Below, one piece after another: positions 37,954 to 47,391 of a stretch of 64,000 bases of DNA. This DNA is from Bacillota bacterium (GTDB lineage: Bacteria; Bacillota_A; Clostridia; Lachnospirales; Lachnospiraceae): the NCBI GenBank assembly GCA_023443925.1, contig JAEZSL010000378.1, forward strand, positions 1 through 64,000, in the 5' to 3' direction. The notes beneath the pieces are model-generated. The model was given only the letters and a program-made list of their open reading frames with translations. It ran no database searches and was not told the origin of the DNA. Position numbers and translations under genes: made by a program. The first letter of the stretch is position 1, and each line of letters begins with the position of its first letter.

Positions 37954-38524
37954 TTATTTCATTATTTTCCTGATTTCATTTGGTTCATAGAATTCATCCA
38001 CTTTATTGATTACATTTGTTTCGCAGATTTCATTGACCTTATTGATTACAATTGTTTCGTAGATTTCATTGAACTTATTGATTACAATTGTTTCGTAGAT
38101 TTCATTGAACTTATTGGTTTCGGAAGTTTCATAGATTTCTTTCCTCATTTGTTTCCTATTTTTCATTAGTTTCGTTTATTTCATTGCTTTCGTATATTTC
38201 ATTGCTTACGTATAAATCATTGCTTTCATTTATTTCATTAGTTTCGCATATTTCATTGTTTTCGTTTATTTCATTAGCTTCGTTTTTTTCATTGATTTCC
38301 TTCGTTTCTTCTTTCTGTGGGTCCTCTCCTGATATACTCCTTTGTAATCTCACCCCATACCAGAAAATCCATACGGCACCTATAACAAGCACAGACGTAA
38401 ATAAAATGGCAAGTGGATATGACAGAGTAGCATCTCCTTTCAGGCGGCTGTTTAAGATAGAGTAACCCATATACCCGATATAGACGGCAACCAGACAATA
38501 CAATATTCCTTTATTTCGATTCAT
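37954..38524 (-). pseudogene. Membrane protein with repeat-built Asn/Glu-rich tail, frameshifted
   Basis: From 38524 a 122-aa frame encodes two transmembrane helices (about residues 5-24 and 36-57) followed by a charged tail of NEI-x-E-T/N-E type units, stopping at 38156. The same repeat pattern continues without pause in the +1 frame from 38166 to 37954 (NKFNEIYETIVI units). A single-base shift would join both parts into about a 190-aa protein. Because the tail is built from near-identical DNA repeats, slipped-strand change is the likely cause. The gene may be phase-variable or already decaying; the helical part alone could still be functional. Confidence 0.6.
37979..38312. repeat. Tandem repeat tract, 18-base and 36-base units
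   Basis: The right part is made of about 18-base units with TTTCATT plus GTTTCG/GCTTTCG cores. The left part has 36-base units: two exact copies at about 38040-38111, a close variant at about 38001-38039 and a degenerate one after 38111. All lie in coding sequence. Units are contiguous with no unique spacers, so this is not a CRISPR array. Confidence 0.85.
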
Positions 38525-38554
38525 TTCCTGCTGCCTCCATTCTTTCCTGTATAC

Positions 38555-38580
38555 ACCGGGCCTTTTTGCAAAGGCCCGGT
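38555..38580 (+). terminator. Perfect hairpin at the end of the sugar permease transcript
   Basis: Arms ACCGGGCCTTT and AAAGGCCCGGT with a 4-base loop. A T-tract follows only on the plus strand, so as a terminator it fits plus-strand reading; on the minus strand, where the permease gene lies, it may act as a processing or stability element. Confidence 0.55.
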
Positions 38581-38666
38581 AAATTTTTGTTAGATTATCA
38601 TCAATTGACTCCCCAGTCTTTATTCATTCATCCAATTTCATAGTTCTTTTGCCGCAGCAAAACCAC

Positions 38667-39836
38667 CTATGCCTTACTCATGTTTTTATTATTAAACTTA
38701 ATATCAAAAATTACGGCAAACAGCAATACGCCGCCCTTTACAACATACTGCCAGTTGGAGTTAAGGCCATAGATGGACATACCCTGATTGATAATACCCA
38801 TAAGTATGGCACCGATTACCGCGCCTCCTACCGTACCGGAACCGCCGTAGGCAGATGCACCGCCGATAAAGCAGGAACCAATGGCATCCATTTCATACTG
38901 ATTGCCGCTGTCACCGTTAACAGAACCGATACGTGCCGCACTTAGCAGCCCGGAAAGTCCTGCAAGGAAAGCCACCTGGGTATAAGCTACAAAATATATT
39001 TTATTGGTATTGATACCGGAAAGCTTCGTTGCCTTTTCATTTCCGCCGATGGCATAGAAATATCGTCCGAAAACTGACTTATTGGTAATATAGGTATAGA
39101 TAAATACCACCGCTACAACCCATAATAACATAACGGAGATACCTTTATAATTGGACAGTTTCCAGCTGTAAACCAGGATACACAGACTGATTATGGCTAC
39201 TTTTGTATAACAGGCCAGGGGGCTTTCCACCTTATAGCCCTTTCTTTTCTTATTGCTGTTATTGATTATGGTAAATGCTATGTAGGCAACAACTGCGAGG
39301 ATCCCGACTATAATTGCGGAATACTTGATTTTCCCGCTGTCAAGACCCGGAATATTTAAGTAAGCGGTAAAGGTATCCAGAAACTGCTGGTTTTTTATGG
39401 GTATGGTCTTACTGTCAAGGATAACACGACCGATACCCCGGAATACAAACATACCCGCCAGGGTAGTTATAAAAGGCGGTATCCTGGAATAGCCAACCCA
39501 GTAGCCCTGCCATATACCAACAAGCAAGGCAAGTGCCAAGCCCAATATAATAACGATAAAAGCATTGAGATCGGAAACAGAAAGTAGTTTTGCGGCAAAT
39601 GCTCCGACAATACATACGATGGCTCCCACGGATAAATCGATATTACCCCCGGTCAGGATACACAATAACATACCGCAGGCAAGAATTACTACGTATGCGT
39701 TTTGCAGCAGCAGATTGGAAAGATTCTGTGCATATACCATCTTACCCCCGGTTATCAGATTAAATAATAAGAATACGATAACCAAAACGATAACCATTGT
39801 ATATCTTACAAGAAAATTCTTCACTTTTATGTTCAT
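38667..39836 (-). CDS. Sugar ABC transporter permease (GguB/MmsB/XylH-like)
   Basis: A 389-aa protein with about 10-11 helices of the BPD_transp_2 family. Markers are CILTGGNIDLSVGAIVCIVGA near residue 60 and FIGGASAYGGSGTVGGAVIGAILMG near 335. It forms the membrane channel of a CUT2 monosaccharide importer with the ATPase encoded upstream; the two genes overlap by four bases (ATGA), indicating tight coupling. Substrate cannot be read from sequence; relatives move xylose, arabinose, glucose or galactose. Confidence 0.92.
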   Translation of the reverse strand: MNIKVKNFLVRYTMVIVLVIVFLLFNLITGGKMVYAQNLSNLLLQNAYVVILACGMLLCILTGGNIDLSVGAIVCIVGAFAAKLLSVSDLNAFIVIILGLALALLVGIWQGYWVGYSRIPPFITTLAGMFVFRGIGRVILDSKTIPIKNQQFLDTFTAYLNIPGLDSGKIKYSAIIVGILAVVAYIAFTIINNSNKKRKGYKVESPLACYTKVAIISLCILVYSWKLSNYKGISVMLLWVVAVVFIYTYITNKSVFGRYFYAIGGNEKATKLSGINTNKIYFVAYTQVAFLAGLSGLLSAARIGSVNGDSGNQYEMDAIGSCFIGGASAYGGSGTVGGAVIGAILMGIINQGMSIYGLNSNWQYVVKGGVLLFAVIFDIKFNNKNMSKA

Positions 39837-41389
39837 GGGGTTACAACCTCCTGATTCTTTTTATCATTTAACAGTATGCAGGACATGATACGCTCCTGGG
39901 TGGCTTCACCGGCTGACAATTCTCCGACAATGCTGCCTTCATTCATAATGTAGATGCGGTCGCACATGCCAAGCAGTTCCGGTAATTCCGAGGAAATCAT
40001 GACTACACTTTTACCTTCCTTCACCAGCTGGTTCATAATACAGTAAATTTCATACTTGGCACCAACATCGATACCTCTTGTGGGTTCATCCAACAGCAGA
40101 ATATCCGGGTCGGCAAACATCCATTTTGCAAGTAAGACCTTCTGCTGGTTTCCTCCGGAGAGATTCCCCACATATTGTTCCGTACTGCTGCACTTAATGC
40201 TTAGCTTCTCCTTATATTCATCCGCTACGATCCGCTCCTTATCGTAATCAAAGGCTCCCCGTCTGCTTACTTTGGAGGTTTTCGCCAGCGTGGTGTTTAC
40301 CCGGATGGGCTGGCCAAGAATCAGGCCGTTGCCTTTACGGTCTTCCGTTACGTAGGCGATTCCCGCTTCTATGGCTTCTTTCGTGTTGTTAAGCACCGTT
40401 TCTTTTCCTTTTACCGATAGGGTGCCTGATATCTTCTGACCGTAACTCTTTCCGAATATACTCATGGCTAATTCCGTACGGCCGGCTCCCTGAAGCCCTG
40501 CAAAACCTACGATTTCTCCCTTTCTTACATGAAAATTAATCTGCCGGCAGATTACCTTTTCTTCATACATAGGATGATATACCGTCCAGTTTTTCACTTC
40601 CAAACCGGTATCCTTACTAACTTTACGCTCTCTTACCGGAAAACGGTCCTTCATTTCCCGGCCTACCATACCTTTAATAATACGGCTTTCATCAATATTA
40701 TGAGTGGCATTTTGAATGGTTTCTATGGAGGCCCCATCCCGGATTACCGTAATATTATCTGCCACATAGGCTACTTCTCCTAATTTATGGGAGATGATAA
40801 TGGAAGTCATACCCTGTTTTTTAAACTCCAGCAGCAAATCCAGAAGCATTTTCGTATCTTCCTCATTTAACGAGGAGGTGGGTTCATCCAGAATTAATAA
40901 CTTAACATTTTTAGATAAGGCTTTTGCAATTTCAATTAATTGCTGCTTGCCGGTACCGATATCTTTAATCAGCGTCTCCGGAGAATCCTTAAGCCCTACC
41001 TGGCGCATATGTTTCTCCGCCTGATGGAAGGTTTCATCCCAGTTTATTCCCCATCTTCCGGTTCTTTCATTTCCTAAAAACATATTTTCTGCGATGCTTA
41101 AGGTTGGTATTAACGCCAATTCCTGATGAATAATTACAATTCCCCTGTCTTCGCTGTCCCTCAGGGTATTAAATTTACACTCCTGACTTTCATAAAGAAT
41201 TTCACCGGAATAGCTGCCGTAGGGATAGACCCCGCTTAAAATATTCATAAGCGTGGATTTTCCGGCCCCGTTCTCTCCTACCAGGGCATGGATTTCTCCC
41301 CGCTCTACCTTAAGGTTTACATTATTTAATGCCTTCACTCCGGGGAACTCTTTCACGATATTCCTCATTTCGAGAATATATTCTGCCAA
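39833..41389 (-). CDS. Sugar ABC transporter ATP-binding protein, two ABC domains (GguA/MmsA-like)
   Basis: About 518 aa with two fused nucleotide-binding domains: first Walker A VGENGAGKST with signature DIGTGKQQLIEIAKAL, second domain with degenerate P-loop (FAGLQGAGRTELA) and canonical signature LSGGNQQKVLLAKW. This tandem layout defines the CUT2 family. A TTG start at 41389 with AAGGAGG eight bases upstream is better placed than the ATG at 41458. The 300-base gap to the binding-protein gene contains a hairpin, which usually sets higher expression of the binding protein. Confidence 0.93.
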   Translation of the reverse strand: MAEYILEMRNIVKEFPGVKALNNVNLKVERGEIHALVGENGAGKSTLMNILSGVYPYGSYSGEILYESQECKFNTLRDSEDRGIVIIHQELALIPTLSIAENMFLGNERTGRWGINWDETFHQAEKHMRQVGLKDSPETLIKDIGTGKQQLIEIAKALSKNVKLLILDEPTSSLNEEDTKMLLDLLLEFKKQGMTSIIISHKLGEVAYVADNITVIRDGASIETIQNATHNIDESRIIKGMVGREMKDRFPVRERKVSKDTGLEVKNWTVYHPMYEEKVICRQINFHVRKGEIVGFAGLQGAGRTELAMSIFGKSYGQKISGTLSVKGKETVLNNTKEAIEAGIAYVTEDRKGNGLILGQPIRVNTTLAKTSKVSRRGAFDYDKERIVADEYKEKLSIKCSSTEQYVGNLSGGNQQKVLLAKWMFADPDILLLDEPTRGIDVGAKYEIYCIMNQLVKEGKSVVMISSELPELLGMCDRIYIMNEGSIVGELSAGEATQERIMSCILLNDKKNQEVVTP

Positions 41390-41579
41390 ATTAGAATCCT
41401 CCTTTTTCCCGTATGTCCCTATCCTGGGGAAATAGTCCGGCTTGCCAGACTCAGTCACCGGCGCGCTGTCACGATTAAGACAATCTTTCTAAGGATAATG
41501 TCCTTTTGCGTTTCCTGCGCCTCCCACCCGGCAGGGTTTTTTATTGAAAAGAATTTATTAAAAACTCTTATTCAATAAA

Positions 41580-41606
41580 TATGGGCGAGAGAATCTCCCG
41601 CCCATA
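41580..41606. terminator. Hairpin between binding-protein and ATPase genes
   Basis: ATGGGCG and CGCCCAT pair with an inner GAGA/TCTC stem. It lacks a long T-tract, which fits partial termination or 3' protection of the binding-protein mRNA within one operon. Confidence 0.55.
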
Positions 41607-41688
41607 TACTTTCAATACAAAGCAGCGATTACTTTAACATCCATGATAACCGGATCGATTACTTTTTAATTCCGGTTTTTCTTCTCAT

Positions 41689-42918
41689 TTACTGTGCTGC
41701 TGCTAAATATCCATCCTCACCAACCTTATAATATCCGGTATCCACCAGTTTCTCCTGGTAATTATCTTTGGTTACGACATCCGGTACTAACAGGTAAGAA
41801 GGAATCACACCGGTACCATTATCGTAAGAAGAAGTATCATAGGTAGCTTCACAATCAAATTTATCTGTTAAAGCTGCATCCGGTTTATTTCCGGCCAGTA
41901 CTTCCTGTGCAAGAGCAACTGTAACAACGGCTTCATTGGCTACCGCTTTATATACTGTCATGGACTGTTTTCCGTCCAGTAAATTCTTTAAGTTGGCAAC
42001 ATCGCCGTCCTGTCCGGTTATGATCGGGGTATTGCTGCCGGCATAGTCGGATTCAATGGCCTGTGTTACACCAAGAGCAGTTGAATCGTTAGAACATAAG
42101 CAAACATCCAGCTGTGTTCCATCTGCATAATAAGAAGCTAAAATATTCTGCATACGGTCAAGGGCAGTGGCGGTATCCCAGGCTGCAGTGGCTACTTCTT
42201 CGAATTTCATCTGGCCTGAAGGAATCTTTAAGGTTCCTTTGTCAATATAAGGCTTTAATACATCCATGGCACCGTTATAGAAATAACCGGCATTATTATC
42301 GGCAGGATCACCGGCTGTTACTTCCACATTGTAAGTTTTATCCCCTGCATTCGCAAGATCTAAGGTATCTACTATGTACTGACCCTGTAATTTACCTACG
42401 GTGTAGTTATCAAAGGATACATAGTAGGAAATGGCATCTGTGTTCATAATCAGACGGTCATAGGAAATAACCGGTATGTTCTGGTCTTTTGCATCCTGTA
42501 AAACCGTTGACAAAGACTCACCGTCGATGGCTGCGATTACTAACAGATTTACGTTGTCAGCTATTAAATTCTGAATGTCATTAACCTGCTGGTCACTGTC
42601 ATTGTCGGAATAAGTTAACTCTGCTTCATAACCCAGAGCCTTGAATTGCTGCTGGAGAAAAGAACCGTCTCTGTTCCAGCGTTCCAAAGATTTGGTCGGC
42701 ATAGAGATACCAATTTTAAAAGTCTGGGCAGAAGCGTCTGCTGTCGGTTCAGCTGCATCTGCGGTTTGATCCTTGTCTGCTGCCGGAGCTTCCGTAGCTG
42801 CCGGTGTTTCTTTCGTGGCGTCTCCGCCGGAAGTTGAAACATCTTTACTTGAACTGCAGCCGACTAAGGTAACCAGCATAGCAATTGTTAATAATAATCC
42901 CATTACTTTCTTTCTCAT
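41689..42918 (-). CDS. Multiple-sugar-binding lipoprotein (ChvE-like)
   Basis: A 409-aa lipoprotein: signal peptide ending LVGCSSS, an Ala/Thr/Pro/Asp-rich linker (about 25-65), then a type 1 binding fold (TFKIGISMPTKSLERWNRDG, VLVIAAIDGESLS-like block, VISYDRLIMNTDAISYYVSFDN, GQDGDVANLKNLLDGKQSMTVYK). These are the ChvE/XylF family signatures. It delivers a monosaccharide to the permease/ATPase pair. AGGAGGG precedes the ATG. It is the first gene of the transport operon, presumably under control of the nearby two-component pair. Confidence 0.93.
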   Translation of the reverse strand: MRKKVMGLLLTIAMLVTLVGCSSSKDVSTSGGDATKETPAATEAPAADKDQTADAAEPTADASAQTFKIGISMPTKSLERWNRDGSFLQQQFKALGYEAELTYSDNDSDQQVNDIQNLIADNVNLLVIAAIDGESLSTVLQDAKDQNIPVISYDRLIMNTDAISYYVSFDNYTVGKLQGQYIVDTLDLANAGDKTYNVEVTAGDPADNNAGYFYNGAMDVLKPYIDKGTLKIPSGQMKFEEVATAAWDTATALDRMQNILASYYADGTQLDVCLCSNDSTALGVTQAIESDYAGSNTPIITGQDGDVANLKNLLDGKQSMTVYKAVANEAVVTVALAQEVLAGNKPDAALTDKFDCEATYDTSSYDNGTGVIPSYLLVPDVVTKDNYQEKLVDTGYYKVGEDGYLAAAQ

Positions 42919-43018
42919 AAAATACCCTCCTAGATAATTTTGATAAGGTAACTATAACATAGTTGTCTTAGCACATGCTTTACATCCATCTGGGAATTTT
43001 TGTCTCACCGGCTCTTAC

Positions 43019-43057
43019 CTGTTTCTTAACTAGCAAATTATTGGCATAAGAAACAGG
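43019..43057. promoter_or_regulatory. Inverted repeat upstream of the sugar-binding protein gene
   Basis: Perfect 11-base arms CCTGTTTCTTA and TAAGAAACAGG with a 17-base loop, about 100 bases before the binding-protein ATG and between divergent genes. It could be an operator for the AraC-type regulator or a leader hairpin. Confidence 0.45.
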
Positions 43058-43284
43058 ACATAGCAAAATAGTACTGTCCGATCTGTCCTGCCGGAATCTA
43101 TCGAATTTAACCTTTCAGAGCTGACAAAGGGGTGAATCCGTTGACATCTACTTTAGCAGCCTGTATAATCTGGTAATAAATACAGTCTCAGGTTACCTTT
43201 TTACCCTGACCGGTATTTACAAAAAATCGGTAAGGAGGAGCATTAACATATCTGTGAAAAGATGTGCTATGCAAAGATAATACT

Positions 43285-44187
43285 ATGAGTGAGAAAAACA
43301 CAGCGGCGGCTGTAATTATGAAAGAATTCCTGACTAAGAAGGATTCTGAAGATATTAAAAACCTGATGGAGCTTTGTTATTCCAACGACCAAATCAATCT
43401 GAAACTGGAACTGGATTATAAACAGACGGTAAGAAAACATTCCGGGCCGGAGCTAAAAGATATTAATGAATTGATGTATTATGCAGATGGGAAGCTGGTC
43501 TCCTATCTTGGCATCTGTAATTTCGGCGGTAATGTACTGGAATTAAACGGTATGACGCATCCGGAGTACAGAAAAAAAGGTCTGTTTCAGAGATTATTCC
43601 AACTTGCTGTTATGGAAGCAAAGAACGGCGGTCATAAAAGCCTTCTCTTATTAAGCGATGAAAAATCGGAATCCGGAAACCGTTTTATACGGGAAACCGG
43701 TGCCAGCTATAAAACCAGCGAATTTCGCATGAAACTTTTTGAAAAGCCGGAAACAGATAGTCTCCAGTCCGCCTTAAACCCGGATATTACCCTTAAAACC
43801 GCAGATAAATCCGACCTTAAGGAAATTGCCCGACAAAATGCTCTTCACTTTAATACAACGGAAGAAAGTGAAGCCCTGCTCCTGGATGAATCCATGCTGC
43901 AGGAAGGTATGTATATGGTACAGTTAAACGGTGAGACTATCGGAAAGATTTCTGTAGAATACGATGAGAATTCCGCCTTTATCTATGGCTTTGGCATATT
44001 GCCGGAATACCGAAGAAAAGGCTATGGAAAGGCTGCTTTTCAGGCTTTACTGTATATTATTAAGGGAAAAGGTCCCTTTGATATTCTTCTTGATGTAGAG
44101 AGTAAAAACAGAAATGCTCTGAATTTATATAAGTCCTTTGGCTTTGAAGAAATGTCGGTAATGAACTATTATGAGTATATGATTTAG
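43285..44187 (+). CDS. Tandem GNAT acetyltransferase
   Basis: About 300 aa with two GNAT domains. Acetyl-CoA binding motif A appears in each: GMTHPEYRKKGLFQRLF near residue 95 and GFGILPEYRRKGYGKAAF near 240, each followed by the usual helix. Fused GNATs of this kind acetylate small amines or antibiotics; the substrate is unknown. The nearest Shine-Dalgarno (GGAGGAG at 43234-43240) is far from both the GTG at 43264 and this ATG, so the exact start is uncertain. The gene is monocistronic with its own terminator. Confidence 0.85.
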   Translation: MSEKNTAAAVIMKEFLTKKDSEDIKNLMELCYSNDQINLKLELDYKQTVRKHSGPELKDINELMYYADGKLVSYLGICNFGGNVLELNGMTHPEYRKKGLFQRLFQLAVMEAKNGGHKSLLLLSDEKSESGNRFIRETGASYKTSEFRMKLFEKPETDSLQSALNPDITLKTADKSDLKEIARQNALHFNTTEESEALLLDESMLQEGMYMVQLNGETIGKISVEYDENSAFIYGFGILPEYRRKGYGKAAFQALLYIIKGKGPFDILLDVESKNRNALNLYKSFGFEEMSVMNYYEYMI

Positions 44188-44315
44188 GGATTTTCCATCC
44201 TTACATAGAAGATTTGTTTAACCTATATTCAAGCGGCAGGTTATTGAAATCTAATTGAATCTTTTGACATTTAAAACTTTTTTGATCGCTGGGCAACATA
44301 ATAGCCATTCATAAA

Positions 44316-44364
44316 ATAACTGCAGGAACCAGGTCTGTTTAAACCGGTCTCTGCAGTTATTTTT
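44316..44364 (+). terminator. Terminator after the GNAT gene
   Basis: Arms ATAACTGCAG and CTGCAGTTAT with an inner GGTCT/CCGGTCT-like pairing, followed by TTTT. The rest of 44188-44595 shows no supported gene. Confidence 0.8.
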
Positions 44365-44595
44365 AAATCATACAAATGCCCACGTATTTCGCAAGCCCTT
44401 CTTGTGCTACTTATTAAATAGAAAGATTAACTAAATTACTGCTAAAAATAATTTGGTTCGCCTCCTGCCTCATTCGGCATTTATTTCATAAGCTTTACAA
44501 AGACCTGGTCTCCGTCTCCTGCTCTTAGAATCTTTCTTATAGTTAATTGAAAATACAAAGGCATTTTTAAGGCCGTAAGCTCCGGCAGTTCACGG

Positions 44596-44793
44596 TTATT
44601 GCGAACTTTCAATGATAAAGGGGGAAATCCCCAGCTTTACAATGTCCTGTATGATCTTCAGATCCGATTTCAAATATTGGCGGCGGATACGGACGTTACT
44701 CTTTCGGGTACACAGGAAATATATGATCCACCCTGCACTGACTCCCTGTGCAATAACAGTTGCAAACGCAGCTCCCCCATTAGCATCTGCATC
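44596..44793 (-). pseudogene. MATE-family efflux protein fragment
   Basis: Immediately after the stop of the radical SAM gene, in the same frame, 65 codons read NGGAAFATVIAQGVSAGWII then KSDLKIIQDIVKLGISPFII before a stop at 44596-44598. The G-A-A-x-A-T-V-I-A-Q-x-V-S motif followed by a basic loop and L-x-L-G-I-S-P-F is characteristic of the middle of MATE (NorM-like) transporters. Only this internal piece survives, with no start and no membrane bundle before or after. It marks a deletion or recombination scar at the downstream edge of the nitrogenase-like locus. Confidence 0.75.
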
Positions 44794-45981
44794 TTACCTT
44801 TGAAAGATCGGCAGCCTTTCTTCCTCAATCCGAAACAGGTCATGGACTAAGAAATCGGCAGAGGGCGATGCATCAAAGTATTCCTCATAGGTAAAACCAG
44901 CCTGCTTAAAGATTTTATAAGTCTTTTTAGCAAGGTCCAGATGCCAGTCCGGATACGGTGTTCTGTGGCCTTCTAACTTGGACCCGGGATTGGGATTCCA
45001 GGCATTGGTCAGACTTAAGATTCCTCTCTGGGCAAAATATTCAACGCCTTCTAAAATTTTCTCTTTGGGTTCGATGCCGGAGACAAAACCGGTTCTGACC
45101 CTGCCCCGGCCGAATACGCTTACGGCATATTCCAGTGCATCCACCCAGTGCTGCCAGCCTCCGCATTCCGATTCCTTTCCTGGGCAGATAGTTTTAAATA
45201 TATTCTTATCCCAGATTTCGATCTGGATAGCTAAAGTCCGGTAACCGGCTTCCTTATATTTATCAATTACCTTAAGATCCTTGGGAGCACCGATTACAGC
45301 TGTTCCGTTAAAATCTTCCGCGCCTACATGCTCCTGTATGGCTTCCGCCACATCGATATAGTAGTCCACTTCCCGTCTTTCCGGGATAAAGCCGCCCGTT
45401 ATGTTGACATGACTGCCCTTATCATACTTATACGCTGCCGCTACGGTCTCCCCGATCTGCCTGGGATTCTTCCACTTAATATTTTCCGCCTCCGCGTAGG
45501 TATTCTTGGTGGCATTGGCATTGCAGAATAAGCAGTCCAGCCCTGTATCCTTTAAGGCGCATTCATTGCTGTAGGCCACCCCTACGGTTCCGGTGGGATT
45601 AAAGCTTGCCACATGTGACATAGCGGTTCCATCGGAGGTTTTTAAACCATAATAGTAAGGTCTTTCAAAGAACTGAATGGGGAACTTTTCCTTGCCCCGG
45701 TCTACTAAAAAGAACTCGCCGTCATGATAATCCAGTGCTACTTCGGATCTGGGATCCCAGTTAAAATTGTAATTCAGCCCGTTAGGTGAAGTAAAACTGC
45801 AGGGAAACAGCGTTCCCACATGATCCACATGATCCATCTCGAATAATCCGTGTATCTGTTCCTGGTATTTCGTACCAAGCTCCAGGTTCTTAAAAATTGA
45901 CGGTTTAACATTAATGCCTTCTACATTTACCTTCGACTTAAGTGCCAGTTCTTCATACAAAACATCTTTAATATTACCCAT
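44794..45981 (-). CDS. Radical SAM protein A, unusual CX8CX2C motif
   Basis: A 395-aa protein. The cluster motif lies late, at Cys141, Cys150 and Cys153 (NECALKDTGLDCLFCNAN), spacing CX8CX2C instead of the common CX3CX2C. Residues 1-135 form a distinct N-terminal domain with INVKPSIFKNLELGT and CSFTSPNGLNYNFNWD. A barrel follows: HVNITGGFIPERREVDYYID (glycine-rich SAM motif), TAVIGAPKDL, FVSGIEPKE. The 3' partner is a paralog at 47392. AGGAGG lies 5 bases before the ATG. It closes the nitrogenase-like operon. I do not recognise a characterised family; chemistry unknown. Confidence 0.85.
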   Translation of the reverse strand: MGNIKDVLYEELALKSKVNVEGINVKPSIFKNLELGTKYQEQIHGLFEMDHVDHVGTLFPCSFTSPNGLNYNFNWDPRSEVALDYHDGEFFLVDRGKEKFPIQFFERPYYYGLKTSDGTAMSHVASFNPTGTVGVAYSNECALKDTGLDCLFCNANATKNTYAEAENIKWKNPRQIGETVAAAYKYDKGSHVNITGGFIPERREVDYYIDVAEAIQEHVGAEDFNGTAVIGAPKDLKVIDKYKEAGYRTLAIQIEIWDKNIFKTICPGKESECGGWQHWVDALEYAVSVFGRGRVRTGFVSGIEPKEKILEGVEYFAQRGILSLTNAWNPNPGSKLEGHRTPYPDWHLDLAKKTYKIFKQAGFTYEEYFDASPSADFLVHDLFRIEEERLPIFQR

Positions 45982-45996
45982 ATAAGCCTCCTGTTC

Positions 45997-47151
45997 TTAT
46001 TCGCCAAGTTCACTGTAAGCTGCTTCATAAAAGCCCTTATTAATCCAGTCTTCAAAATTATATTCATTTTCAATCAACCCGTTATCCAACAAGAATTTAA
46101 TGGTACTGTTTCCGCTTGCAAGCAGGGCATCATCTGCTTTAATACTGTAGTAATTATTATGTTCCGGATACAGGTACTCATAGGAAGTTTCCGTATCCCC
46201 CGTAGTGGTCCATTGCTGAAGCATTACGGTATCATCATCCTTTGCCAGCTTCTGGGCTTTAACCAGGGCACGCAGCAAGGCTTTGATAATGTCCGGGTTA
46301 TCGTTTATGTAAGCTGTTCTTGCAATACCATAACCGCCGCAGTTCCATTCCGGATGCTCCCTATAGTCTACTAATACTTTTCCATATCCTTTTTCCACCA
46401 GATTCGATAAAGTACTGCCGCCGACTACCGCCCCGTCAACACTGCCGGATACTAAAGCTTCCGCAGAACCCTGGGCATTTAAGTTGACAAATTCCACATC
46501 CTCAATTGTCAGACCGTTTTCCGTTAAAATATCAATAAAAACTTTGTGCATGAAAGCACCCTTTTGAGTCGCAATCTTTTTCCCTTTCAGATCTTGTACG
46601 GTAGTAAAAGCCGAATCTTTTGGAACTACCAACGAGGCGCCGCTATTCAGACCGCTGAAGCTGATTAACTGGGTATCAATACCGGCGGCCTTACCAATAA
46701 TGGCCGGAACATCTCCAAGAAAACCAATATCCAGACTGCCTCCGGCCAGGGCTTCGTTTATTGCCGGGCCTGCTCCGGTCATCGGTATAAATTCTGCTTT
46801 AACACCGATCGCCTCCAGTTCTTCTTCAATAAATCCCTGGTCTCTGGCAACCCCTAGTGTATCTGATATAATTCCGGTTCCGGTAACATCCACAAATCCA
46901 ATTTTTACCGTATCCGCTTTGTGCCCGGTGGGAAGTGACGGGGTCTGGGCCGCAGCCTGACTGCCACTATCCGCTGTGTTTTCCGGTTCTTCTGCTGCTG
47001 TATCCTCTATTGTTTCTTCTTTTGTTTCTGCTGCCGTACCGGTATTAGTATCCGTAACTGTTTCAGCAGATTTTTTCCCACAGCCTGCCGTCACTGATAT
47101 TACAAGGATAAGCATTATTGCCAGTGATAATAATTTTCGGTTCTTTTTCAT
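45997..47151 (-). CDS. ABC substrate-binding lipoprotein, sulfonate/taurine/nitrate type (SsuA-like)
   Basis: About 384 aa with lipoprotein signal (SVTAGCGKK), a low-complexity Thr/Glu/Ala linker (to about residue 65), then a type 2 binding fold: TVKIGFVDVTGTGIISDTLG, MTGAGPAINEALAGGSLDIGFLGDVPAIIG, KGKKIATQKGAFMHKV and GSVDGAVVGG. These are SsuA/TauA/NMT1-type blocks. AAAGGAGG precedes the ATG at 47151. Its permease and ATPase are two genes upstream, with one radical SAM gene in between, so it belongs to the same importer; substrate is probably an organosulfur compound by context. Confidence 0.85.
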   Translation of the reverse strand: MKKNRKLLSLAIMLILVISVTAGCGKKSAETVTDTNTGTAAETKEETIEDTAAEEPENTADSGSQAAAQTPSLPTGHKADTVKIGFVDVTGTGIISDTLGVARDQGFIEEELEAIGVKAEFIPMTGAGPAINEALAGGSLDIGFLGDVPAIIGKAAGIDTQLISFSGLNSGASLVVPKDSAFTTVQDLKGKKIATQKGAFMHKVFIDILTENGLTIEDVEFVNLNAQGSAEALVSGSVDGAVVGGSTLSNLVEKGYGKVLVDYREHPEWNCGGYGIARTAYINDNPDIIKALLRALVKAQKLAKDDDTVMLQQWTTTGDTETSYEYLYPEHNNYYSIKADDALLASGNSTIKFLLDNGLIENEYNFEDWINKGFYEAAYSELGE

Positions 47152-47391
47152 AAACTTCCTCCTTTTTGATGTCGATGATTTGTAGTTATTTTTTATATCT
47201 AGATAAATATCTAGCTGCCAGGTCAGCATTGCCTTAAATAACAGCAAAAATATAAATGATACGATGTTAATCGGCTGACGGCTCGTTTTTATGGTGCAGG
47301 CTTAAATTAATCAACTGCTGCCAAAATCAGATGATAATAAACCGAATAACTTGTGAAATCTTTTCTATCCGCTCTCATTTACCTTCCTGAT

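Noticed and set aside
37979..38312. CRISPR-like repeats with 36-base period
   Set aside because: Units are contiguous, vary gradually, lie in coding sequence and have no unique spacers; no cas gene is nearby.
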